Below, in pieces: positions 14,201 through 24,394 of a stretch of DNA of 64,000 bases. The translations under genes and the position numbers were made by a program. Each line of letters begins with the position of its first letter. The stretch's first letter is position 1. The notes beneath the pieces are model-generated. The model saw nothing but the letters and a program-made list of their open reading frames with translations, did no database searches and had not been told where the DNA came from. The stretch comes from Agelaius tricolor (lineage: Eukaryota; Chordata; Aves; Passeriformes; Icteridae): assembly GCA_023055355.1 (NCBI GenBank), contig JALJCS010000001.1, positions 69,915,381 through 69,979,380 on the forward strand, in the 5' to 3' direction.

Positions 14201-14316
14201 GTGAATCTTTGTTTCCTGATAGTGCATCAGTTTTGTGAGATGTGGGCAATAGTATCAATTAATCCAATTGTCTGAACACAGGCAATATGCCTGAAAAAAC
14301 TAAATGTTGAAAATGT

Positions 14317-14317
<1 letters not shown>
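8266..14317. other. Non-coding stretch, nothing recognised
   Basis: About 6 kb of AT-rich DNA without a supported gene or repeat family. Noted within it are an A/C-rich segment at about 9655-9800, GT-rich patches near 12465-12490 and 12655-12705, and a short inverted repeat (TTGGGGTTT / AAACCCCAA) near 11425-11465. The 86-residue frame at 11597-11857 begins with a hydrophobic stretch but lacks any further support. Confidence 0.5.

Positions 14318-14357
<40 letters not shown>
14318..14357. repeat. (TAA)n microsatellite
   Basis: About 13 uninterrupted TAA units over 40 bases. The perfect array suggests it is still variable in length. Confidence 0.97.
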
Positions 14358-16220
14358 TTGAGGTGCTTACTTCTAGTTTAGCTTGGGTATCTAAAAAGAT
14401 AAAAGAGGTGCAATTTCAGAAACACATTTTTCTTTTTTTCTAGTTGAAGATATTTCCTCTTCTCAGGATACTGAGTGTTGTGAATACTGTTTTTCTATAC
14501 CTAAAGCTGTACATACAGTATCTAAACAATTCAGGTACCTACTGGAGCCTGTGAGTTTGATTTCTAGAACCAGCCAGCTATTTTTCTGTGCTATTATGTC
14601 CTTTAGTGCAGACCTTTTTCATTTTGTATATGACCCTTGGATACACTTTAACAAGAGCAGTTAAAAACTGGTACAGTTAATTCAGTGAGATACTTAAGGC
14701 ACATTTGTTATTTTTGATAGTTCTGTACATAGCAGATAAAATATTCCATTTTTCAGTTATATTAAAAATTCATGTAAACATTCTGAAAGCAGCCCTATCT
14801 TTGATTCCTAATGAGTGTATTTTTAATGAAAAAGAAACACAAGCAAAGAAAAAACAAAACTTTTTAAAAGGTTTTCAGTGCACAGTATATTGCAGGATGG
14901 GCAGTGCATGTGTAAAGAAAACTTTCCAAGTACATTTGCATGCACAGTCATACAGAACTGTGCTGCTTTTCCCATTGCTGTTAATGATTCATTAATCTGT
15001 AAAATTACTTCATTATCATACATCAAAACTCTTCTTGTAACTTCTTGTCAAATACATACCTGAAAAGATACCAGCAATACTAATGCTAAAATTTGTGCCT
15101 CTGTTTTTCTGTATTATTTTTTTGTCTCCTGTTGTAAGTCTCTTGGAGATACCATCTTAATGAGTAGACAGAAAGTAGGAAACTGTTGATGTTCTCACCT
15201 GTAGATGAGAAATTGAAAAGCCTCATTAAATGGTGAAAGATTGAAGACTGAATTGATTTGGGTGAAATGTAATAGAAAGTGCAAATGTCAAAAGAAACAT
15301 TTTTAGCTTTATCCATAGAAGAGTGCATGAGAAAACCTGAGAAGCCCTGAATGACCTAGATGATAATTGCCAAGCAAAACAGATTCTGAATTCTGTAAAG
15401 GCAAATTTGCTATTAGTCTGTATCAGGTGAAGTATTTCTGAAATAGCTAGAAATAAAGTAGTGCAATTTTACAAAACAGTGGAAAGGTCTAATGTAAAAT
15501 TTTGTATTCAGAAAATATATTCTATAATATCTTATTATTTATTACAATATATTATCATTATATATATTATTATATATTTTTGATTATATGAATGTAATGC
15601 ATGCAGCTAAGGAGTAGGATTTTGATTTATTTGATGTACACAAGTTTGAAGGAGTTGTGACACACCCCCCATATTAAGTACATCAGAGAGTAAACACTGA
15701 AGGAAGGAGAGTTACTTAAGATAAATGATGGTTTTGGCAAAAGAACAAGTATCCTTAAGAATGGGCATGAATATGCTTAGGTTGGAAACTGGAAGGAGTG
15801 TTTAACCATACAGAGTTTTGTGGTTCTGAAATAGTTTTCCATTGAAGTTTTATTGCCCTGCAGGAGATACCAAATGGGACTTGGTTAAAGAAGAATCATA
15901 TGACAGGATGGGCCATATTCGACTTTCTTGCCTAAGTCTGGCTGTATGTTGCTGGCTGAGAAACACAGGAAAATATCTAAAATTCAGAGAAAAGATAAGT
16001 TCAAGTAAAGGATTATACGTAAACTATTTACTGTAGGAATAATCTCATAGGTTCAATGACTTAGTTGCAAGAAGGGTTTGAACTTTTAGAGAAGGAGCTT
16101 CCACCTGAGCATGAGTTCAAGGACAGCAGAATGCAATTTGAGTGCCTATCTTTTAAATACTTAAACTACTGCAAAGTTATTTGCTATGATTGTACTCCCT
16201 TACTTCAGCCTTTGTAATGT
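14358..16220. other. Non-coding, very AT-rich stretch
   Basis: No gene was recognised. The part at about 15515-15595 is almost pure A/T with many ATAT and ATTAT steps, and may be a decayed AT microsatellite. Confidence 0.5.
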
Positions 16221-16277
16221 GATTGTGTGTTAGTTAGGAAAATTAGTTAGATTGTGTGTTAATTAGTTAGGAAAATT
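16221..16277. repeat. Tandem duplication, two 28-29 base copies
   Basis: The unit GATTGTGTGTTAGTTAGGAA (16221 onward, 29 bases to 16249) is followed directly by a second copy at 16250-16277. The copies differ by a small TTAA/ATTAG insertion and deletion. It is a local slippage or duplication event in non-coding DNA. Confidence 0.85.
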
Positions 16278-16859
16278 GTCTCCAAATATCTAACCAGAAA
16301 ATTAATTCTGCACCAATCTTTCTTGCTCAATATTCGTACTCCAACAGTCACCACCTGCAGATGCTTGGAGAAGAGTAAGAATAGGATTAGCCCATATAAT
16401 TCTTGCTGAAATTCTTTCAGCTTCTGAGTATTTTCATCTTGAAGGTTTTTTAAACTCTTGGGAATTAGTCTATTTAGGAACCTGCCATGAACTCTCATAG
16501 GTGCTTGTCTGTTCTTCCCTTGACTTTGTCACATGAATTGCATTCAGTGTCCCCTGCATGAAGTCCATGGTTCTGCTGCTCATTGTTTGAAGTCCAGCCA
16601 TGTTTGCTTTGAACCTGGCTCCTCTTACCTTTTTGTGCTATCCATTTGTTTGCTATTTTGGAAGAAAATATTAATCTTTATGTAAGATGTTTCCCCTAAA
16701 GATTTTTAAGGTCTCTGTTATAGTAACTCTAGTAACTCACTTTTTTTTTTTTTTCTCACAGAAGCATTCCATGCATTTGAGCTTTCCAGGTATGGAGAAA
16801 GTTCATACCATAGATCCTTCTTGCCCTCTTGGAACCTTTTCCACCCTGTATTGAGAGGA

Positions 16860-17480
16860 GCAGGCAGAAGCTTCATGCAATATGTAAAGTGTGGAACAAG
16901 TGTAATTTTATAGAATTATATAGAATATTTTTTTTCTGTTTGATACTCTTTCTTAATATTCCATAATTTGCATAATGCTTCTTGAATTTTCTAATTTGCT
17001 TTTTTAGTATGGCCAAGCACCAAACTGATGCTTTCATGGAATTATCTCTTCTGCTCCCTAGTGTTACTACTCAGAACTTCTTGTTTTATATATGAAGCCA
17101 GGGTTAGTTTTCCATACATGTATCATTTTACGTTAATCTAAATTGAATTTCACCAGCTTCTTTATTGCCTGGTCCCTCCGACTGATAAGCATTTTTGCTG
17201 GTCTTTAGGGCACTCCTCTTTACTACTTGTAGTAAGTACCATCAGTAGATTTTCTCACCTTGCTGAAGAACTGCTACCCCTTTCTCCTTGCCATGTTACT
17301 TATAATGTGTTAAACAGGACAGTTCCCAGTGCAACCCCCTGTGCAAGTGACTTTCCTCCATTGTGAGAGCTGAGTCTGAACTCTGATCTTCTGATTCCTC
17401 TATTTTAATCAGTTATTTTTCCCCAACCTTTGCTTTTATGTCTCAGTGTTTACTTTGCTAAAAAAACTTCAGTGAGGAAT
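16860..17480 (-). mobile_element. Ancient CR1/L3-like LINE, antisense, degraded
   Basis: On the + strand this shows, in order, the landmarks of the antisense strand of an old CR1-like LINE ORF2 that I know from turtle and bird genomes. These are 'aactgatgctttcatggaattatc' near 17020-17045; 'cattttacgttaatctaaattgaatttcacc' near 17125-17155; 'taaacaggacagttcccagtgcaaccccctg' near 17310-17340; and the 'atcagttatttttcc' and 'cttcagtgaggaattttgt' blocks near 17410-17490. No open frame survives on the minus strand. Divergence is high, so the edges and the exact family are uncertain. The assignment rests on remembered consensus sequence. Confidence 0.55.
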
Positions 17481-17549
17481 TTTGTTTACAGCCTTTTTTA
17501 ATAGGTGAGTAGGCTGCATGAGCCAGATCACTCTTGTGCATGAGTGTAA

Positions 17550-17885
17550 GTTCTTTATTGAAGATCTGAACAAGGTTCTCTCAAGTCAATTTGCAGATGA
17601 CACTCACTTGGCACTGATCTGCTGGAGGGCAGGAAGGCCCTACAGCAGGATCTGGACAAGCTGGATGTAGAGGCTGAGGCCAGTTGTACAGGCTTGCCCA
17701 AGGTGATGTGCTCACTCCTTGGGTCACAGCACTTCAGGCTGGGGCAGAGTGCCTGGAAAGCTGCCCAGTGGAAGGAGGACCTGGAGGTGCTGCTCAGTAG
17801 GGGCTGAACATGAGCCAGCTGTGCCCAGATGACCACTCAGACCTGTATCAGAAATAGTGTGGCCAGCAGGACCAGGGCAGTGGTT
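17550..17885 (+). mobile_element. CR1 LINE ORF2 fragment
   Basis: A sense CR1 internal fragment covering part of the ORF2 reverse transcriptase. The codons for F-A-D-D (the catalytic YxDD-type motif) lie at 17590-17601. Further on come the equivalents of LLEGRKALQQDLDKLD and, at about 17790-17880, the stretch giving 'LNMSQL' and 'CIRNSVASRTRAV'. Internal deletions break the frame. It stops without the CR1 3' tail, so both ends are truncated or rearranged. The minus-strand frame at 17555-17836 is only a shadow of it. Confidence 0.88.
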
Positions 17886-20021
17886 GGCTGCCTGTATTCA
17901 GCAGTGGTGAGGTCACGTGCTAATGGTTGCTTGTTTTGTCATGCTAACCCTGAAACAACCTCTGATCTGAAACACCTAAAAAATGTCATATTTGTTTGGG
18001 GTTTTTTTCCATCTACATAATTGTTTAATGGAGTTGAATGCTCTACAGTTGCTACATCTGTGATGTCTGGTAGCAACTGATGCATCTGTTATAATTGGTG
18101 TCACTATCATGGTTGGCAGGTGGCAATATGCAGCAAAACCTTTTATTCCTGCCTATTATTTCAATCCAGCTTGTTTGCTAGTCATTGAAATGCTAGTTTG
18201 TTACTTAGATTTGACTTCAAACTCTCCAGTACATAATTCTATTATCACTGTTAGTATATTTTTTGTTCCCAGGCTTCCTTCCACAAAGTTTCCAATATGC
18301 CTGGTATATTAAAGTTTTTATTTAGGACAAAAAATTGATGTAAAATGGTCCGTTGAATTTTCAATTCCTGTTCTAATGCTGAAAGTATAAATAATGTATT
18401 CTAAATTATTCATGCATCCATAAATATTGAAACATAGGAATTAATAATTTGATAAAATTAAGCATTTAAAACACATTTTAAAATGTAATTGTATATAAAA
18501 TGAAAGAAAAGGAGAAAATGGCAAAGAGAAGTACAAAATTACATGTCTTCAGTGCTATGCACTGGAAGTATGAGCTGTATAGTACATGCTGTTAATGTAG
18601 AAACACTGGTAATGTAGAAATATGCAAATGTGTACTTTTTCCAGCTCTTCTGTTGAGAGCCCAGAATAGTAAAATGGAACAAATAGCTGAGCAGATCAGC
18701 CAGAATAGTAACATTAGAATAATATACTTGACAGAACGTTTTTGTTTGAAATGTATTCCCTGTCATTATAACGGGAAAATAATTTTTTTGTTCAAAAAAA
18801 GGAAATGGCATTTTACCTTAATTAGGAAAAAGGCCAAAAACCAACCAAATGCATAATAAACATTTCCTCCTTCTGATCTCCAGTATTAAATGACTCTAGT
18901 GCCAGTAGGTCAGGATTCCACAGTTATTTGAGATTTGACCTCTAAAACTAAATGAGATTTTCAGGGCAGGAGTTGTGTAATTCCCCATCTAGCACTAAAT
19001 AGCGTCTCAACAGTATACTGCAGTAAAAATAATAATAAGCACAAAAAGAGAACCTTCACAATTTTCAGCACTGCTTCTTTACCCTTTGTTCTGTGTGCTC
19101 TACTAGGAGCTCAAATAATTTGGCCTTCTTTGGATTAATTTTAGCCAATTTTAGCACCCTGAACACGTTAGAATTATCCTAGAAGGATTTGTATTGTGGT
19201 CTCTACCTATACAGACTTTGAGCGTGGTGTTTTGAAGCAGTTAGCCCATGCATGAACTGGGGATGCCTTGTGAAAGTTCTTTAATCCATGCCTCAGAAGA
19301 CTTTTCAGCTGATCTGTGGAATTTACGGAATACTTAAGATTAACCATCCTCATTTCAGTGAACAAGCTCCGGGATGCTTGTAGTTTAAATAATGAGAATA
19401 AAGTAAGTACTCTCTGTGTTCCCTCCCCCACCCACTAAGTTCTTTGTTTGAAATTCAGCCAGCTCTTCAGAGCTCTATGATAAAGTCCTTCCCTTTGCTT
19501 TATATTTTTGTATTGTTGCTTTCTAATTATCTTATTTTATACATAGTTCCATTAACAAATGAGGAAATCTGTAGTACAGAGGAGCAAGCAGTAGCTTCAT
19601 GCTTAATTTGTATAGCATCTCTAAAGAGTGTCTTTTAATACTAAAAGAAATATCAGGCTTTCTTTAACACATAGTATGCACCAAGCCAAAGATGATAATT
19701 TAATACTTGTTGAATACTGAATATAATGTTAACTTCCTCTTTTCAATAGGAAAATTTAAGTGAATAGTCCAGTAGCATTATCAGTTAATAATTTAATTTC
19801 TGTCTGTACAGAAATTTGTAATATTTGTAACAATTGGAATTTGTCACACAGGTAGTAGACATTTATTGTCAGCTCAGTACATCAGCAGACACCAATGACA
19901 GCTTAAGCTAAATTTGCCAGAGCTTGTGTGATTGAAGCTTTGAGTCAGGCACAAAACCAAGGCGTATTTTTCTGGGGGTTAGATTGTTTCCCTAGATGAT
20001 CTATTTTTGTTGTGATACTCT
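17886..20021. other. Non-coding stretch, nothing recognised
   Basis: AT-rich intron-like DNA with no recognised gene or repeat family. Confidence 0.5.
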
Positions 20022-20142
20022 CCCCCCCCCCCCCCCCCCCCCACACCTCTATATTTTCTCCAGTATTTTCCCAGGTGTTGTTTTTTGGTTGTTTTTTTTT
20101 TTGTGGGTTTTTTTTGTTTTTTTTTTTTTTTTTTTTTTTTTT
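20022..20142. repeat. C21 homopolymer and T-rich tract
   Basis: There are 21 consecutive C (20022-20042). After about 40 bases of mixed sequence comes a T/G-rich tract that includes 26 consecutive T (20117-20142). The poly-Pro and poly-Phe frames read here are products of low complexity, not genes. Confidence 0.95.
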
Positions 20143-21776
20143 GTGGCAATAATATTTATTCAAAGGTATAAGGAAATATACTTGTTCTCAAGTATGCAGG
20201 TGGCCTGTAGTTTTTGTGAAATGTTGCAACAACTTTCTTTGGGATAGCTTGCCAGACTTCTTAAGACACCTGTGGATGTTTCTAAGGATGAGTTAACTGA
20301 GAATTTGCCAGAAATAACTAGAACATAATTGATCCTCCCTTGTAGTGCAAAAATGGACTGTAGATGACCTGAAACTCAATCACTTTTACTCAGGTCTGTG
20401 GTTCTTTGAGTCTTTTAAAGCACTCACAGAAGCACTCATGGTTTGCTCATTGTGGGTTCTTGCAGTCTTCAGTCTCCTGAGCATCTGGATGTGCTCAACA
20501 CAGAGACAGATCTTGTTGAGTGACCTCTGCAGGGTAGGAGGCTGAAGGGAGGAGTAGCAGAAATTGCCTTTGCTGCTGCCTCTTTTCCCCTCAGAAAGTC
20601 TGGAAGGTTTAGGGAAGCAAACAGGGATTCAAAATGTGCTCTGTTGAACGTGGCTGATTAAGGAGTTCATCTGGCAAGTTGTGGTCTCTCCAAAGTGACT
20701 CAAACCAGCAAGAAATTCTGCCAGCTGTCCCCAGGCAATTCATCTTTGAGAAGTCCTGGCAGAGCTCCTTGTGGGTTTTTTGCACAAAAATACAGAGTGG
20801 AGTGACTTTGTCTTGAAGGAAGTGTCAGGGCTTCCTGAAGTGAAGGTGAAGTCTCTGGGTAAGAGTGCTTTCATGCTGAGGAACTCACTCTGTGGAGCCA
20901 CTTCTGCAGGCTTCCTGCCCTTTGTAGTTCCCTGATGTCCAGGAGTGCCCACCATCAAATGTTTAGTACTATTTCAGTGGTCCTGACCAGAAGCTGAAAG
21001 GAGATTGTTTTTAGAATTAATGTTCTCATCTGCAGTTATTTTTAGAAAACCAGGTGACCTTCAAGACAGTTGACAGCAACAGTGAAGAAACTGAGGCCCC
21101 TTGATGACAAAAATAGAAGTCTCATGCAGACTTCTGAGAAGTGTGGGAACTTTTTTCTGCTCATTCAATATTGGCTATTAGAAATTTCTAAACAAACCCA
21201 GTGGTGATTAAAAACTATTTAAATGAAACATTCTCAGCAAAGCACCTTCACAGTGAAATTTGTAATGAGAAAAGCCTGTTCCTAAAGCTTTTTTTTTCAG
21301 TTTAACTGTTACTGTTCTTATGTTGACTAGGTCTACAAGGAACAAGAATCTCCTCATCCTCAGCAGTTTTGCTCAGAGTGTTGCATAATCATTTGATTAT
21401 TTTGTTTAATTAGGTGATAAGATGCTACTCTTTCTTCAATAAGCAGTAATATTTTTGAGTGATATCAGTAGTGGGGCATAATTATGGCTAGGTAAACTTG
21501 CAGCCTTCATTAGGAATGACTGTATGACTACAAGAGCTGGATAATTAGTTTAATCGTTTTTATTTATGGACAAGGTTGTCCAAATATTTATACAATGATA
21601 ATTTAATGGTATAAGTGTAAAGTCTTGGACAAGGTCACAGTTTGTTACTTTTCCTTCCTTTTCTCTTATATTAGCAAAATATTATCCCTGTGGTGATACT
21701 TGATATAAACTGGGTATTGGAAGAAGATGCTTTAGACTTGTGATGTAGCTTAAGTTGTAAAACAGAGGAGTTTTCT
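20143..21776. other. Non-coding stretch, slightly GC-richer at 20440-20960
   Basis: No family was recognised. The part at about 20440-20960 is less AT-rich than its surroundings and could be an old repeat or a conserved non-coding block. I cannot decide between these from sequence alone. Confidence 0.4.
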
Positions 21777-21890
21777 TCTTTGTATTGTTTTTGGTTTTGT
21801 CTGGTTAGTTGTTTTATTTTTTTGTTTTTGTTGGGTTTTTTTTTGTTGTTGTTGATGTTGGTATTGTTGGTTTTTGGGGTTTTTTTTGCT
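21777..21890. repeat. T/G-rich low-complexity tract
   Basis: Runs of T are separated by G or GG, with (GTT)n near 21845-21860 and a GGGG followed by eight T at the end. Similar tracts recur elsewhere in the window. Confidence 0.85.
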
Positions 21891-22025
21891 TAGTTTCTTT
21901 CAGATTAGTTATTTAGAGGAAAGTAGGTTCAGTGTATGATCAAGACATAAATTTTGAAACCTCCTTTCTTGTTGCTCTAATGCTCAGATTACTGTGCTGC
22001 CCCCTCCCCCTGGCTCATGTACATT

Positions 22026-22171
22026 GGAATGATCATCTGAACACTCATAGAATAACTTCAAGCACGTGGGAGTTACCATGCAAGATCAATCTTGGTTCAT
22101 CTAAACGTGTATATGGCAATAATCATCTGAGTTCTTACAGAACTCCCAGCATGTAGGAGTTGCCATGTGAG
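22026..22171. repeat. Imperfect direct repeat, about 58-base copies
   Basis: Copy one (about 22026-22084) and copy two (about 22115-22171) share the blocks 'aatgatcatctgaa' / 'aataatcatctgag', 'atagaa' / 'acagaa', and 'agcacgtgggagttaccatg' / 'agcatgtaggagttgccatg'. The offset is about 89 bases. The order and spacing of the blocks argue for an old duplication rather than chance. Confidence 0.7.
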
Positions 22172-23063
22172 TTAAATATAAATTATCAACGCTGCTGATT
22201 TTGTTAGCCTTTTTAGTCTGGGTTCAGCAAGGAGTTCTGGTAGTATTTTTCACCACAGGAGAATCTAGCTCCTTGGGAAGACTACAAAACTGAGGTTATG
22301 GATTATAAAAACATAAATTTGCTGTGGTTTTTCAGAAATTGTATTATGCCAATCCAAGTTGGGTTTTCTTTTTTAAATCTTGTCTTTGGGATCTTTCATT
22401 GCATCTATATATAAATATAAAGCTGTCTTCTCTTAGTGAATAAACATCAGCATCAGTTTTCTCACCAATGTGCTATTCTCTCCTGCTTACTGATGCAGAG
22501 CATCTCCAGACTATTAGTAGGAACTCATTATCTACTCTATTGAGTGCATAGCCATGTCTCTTGTAGCATTGATCTGCAAGTAATAGAAATGGCATTTGGT
22601 GGCTGCTTTAGCTTTTACTTGTTGCATTCAAAAGAATTAATTTATTTCAGATTGAATTAAAGGTAGTATATTTTTTGAGCAATCTTTTTACTTTCCTACT
22701 TGGTTATTTTCTTGTCTTTTGATAACGGTTTTGATTGAAGATCTTGCAGAAAAAGCAAGAGTAACCAAACAGACTGTTATTATTTGATTGCATCTGTCAT
22801 TGTGCTATATAGGGTAAGGCAAGGATTTTATTTAAAATTTTTATTTATAACACTTATTGGGAAAAATAGAAATTTTGCTTTTTTTTGTTATTTCAAATTT
22901 GTTGCTAAGAATTTTAGTGGTATGAAAATATTCTTTACTGTCATTGAAATCAGGATTTTACTACATAGAAATATTATTTTTATTAATTAATTTTGCTAGT
23001 TTTACTTACAAAAAGACTGTCTCAATTTGTTGGATGAATATTTCCATGAATTTTTGTATGAAT
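22172..23063. other. Non-coding stretch, nothing recognised
   Basis: AT-rich DNA with no supported feature. Confidence 0.5.
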
Positions 23064-23245
23064 CTTAGAATCATTTTGATTCAAAATACCTTTAAGATCA
23101 TGGAGTCCAGTCAATAGCCTTACACTGCCAAGGGCATCACTAAACCATTTCCCCAAGTGCCACATTTACATGTCTTTTGGACACCTCCAAGCATCTTCTT
23201 CCCACACACTAAGTGACTCAGGTATTCTGTGCCACATAACAGCCC
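23064..23245 (-). mobile_element. CR1 LINE 3' fragment, antisense
   Basis: The + strand begins with TTAGAATCATTTTGATTCA, a decayed complement of the CR1 tail. It continues 'acctttaagatcatggagtcca', 'cactgccaagggcatcactaaaccat' and 'agtgccacatttacatgtcttt', which are the complement of the CR1 3' untranslated end in the usual order. It is truncated at its 5' side near 23245. Confidence 0.8.
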
Positions 23246-24287
23246 ATCCTTATGCTGAATCCTGTATGAGATTCCACGTCCATTCTTTTTCTGGGATGTC
23301 TTCAAATTGTGTGGGTTCCTGGCTGGTGTTTCAACATACTAATTCCAGACTCCTGGACAGTTTTCTCATCTGTAACTTAATAAAATAACCTGAATCAATA
23401 TCCAAAGAGCACCTCCTGACTTGAAACAAAGTTCACATGTTAGTCAAAGTATTCTGAACTTCCTTGACTACACAACTTGTCTTCCCTCAGAGAGGCATAC
23501 TGTTTCCTAGATTTAATTAATTTAAATTCAGTTATATGTTTTCGTTATGCAAAACAGGAAGGATAATAAAGTAGAAAAGTACAGTTTGAGAGACAGAATT
23601 TTTAAAGTTAATATTAATTATTAATCTAGAATGGAATTGGTATATTGTCTCATGTCTTCGAAGGAGTGAATTGTACTTCATTTAATGTTAGGTCAAGGTT
23701 ATAACTAGATTTAAGGTGGAGCTTGATTAGTTTAGTTAATAAATAGGATTATATAGCATTGTCTTTTGCATTGCATAGGATTAGATTTGTGGTTTAAGCA
23801 TGATATATCCTACCCAAAATATATACATCTCAGGCAGTAAAATATGTTTCTTTTTCCAAGACTGCTTAATGCTGTGTTTATAAATATATTAAGCTCCTCC
23901 CTGCCTAATTAAAACATTTAACTTAAGTCACCCACACATGCTCAGAGGTGCTGAATTTGTTTAGGTATGTGAGTAGCCTCCTGAATTCTCTATTATTCCC
24001 AGGAGAAGCTTGAAAAGATGGGCTTGGGGATTAGATCTGTGACCAATTTCATCTCATCTGAGAGTGGTCATTACTGTCTCTGACTGAAAACATTTGTTTG
24101 GTTATGCCATATTAGAGCACTGAAAAATATGGGTACAGCACTCAGGTGATTTAAACCTATGTCTTCCCCTTTCTAGGGGAGAAAGAGCTAAGTAATAGAG
24201 GAAAAATGGAAAAGTACCTTTCAAGTGACTAGGACATTCAACTATAAGGACACATGTCTAATATCCAATAATTCTGAAACTGGTTTT
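23246..24287. other. Non-coding stretch, nothing recognised
   Basis: AT-rich intron-like DNA with no recognised gene or repeat family. Confidence 0.45.
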
Positions 24288-24394
24288 ATCTAATAACAAT
24301 ATATATAAAGATTTTATCTAATGACTATATATATATATATAATGACCATATATATGTATATGTATATACATATGTATATATATATATGTATTAA
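24288..24394. repeat. Interrupted (TA)n microsatellite
   Basis: Several TA runs are broken by short spacers, with a partly repeated segment 'atctaatgactatatata' / 'ataatgaccatatatatg'. It looks like a decayed and locally duplicated dinucleotide array. Confidence 0.9.

Noticed and set aside
19945..20247. Poly-Pro/poly-Phe and poly-Lys frames
   Set aside because: Produced by the C21 and T26 homopolymers.
22026..22171. CRISPR-like direct repeats
   Set aside because: Only two imperfect copies, in an animal genome; there is no array structure.
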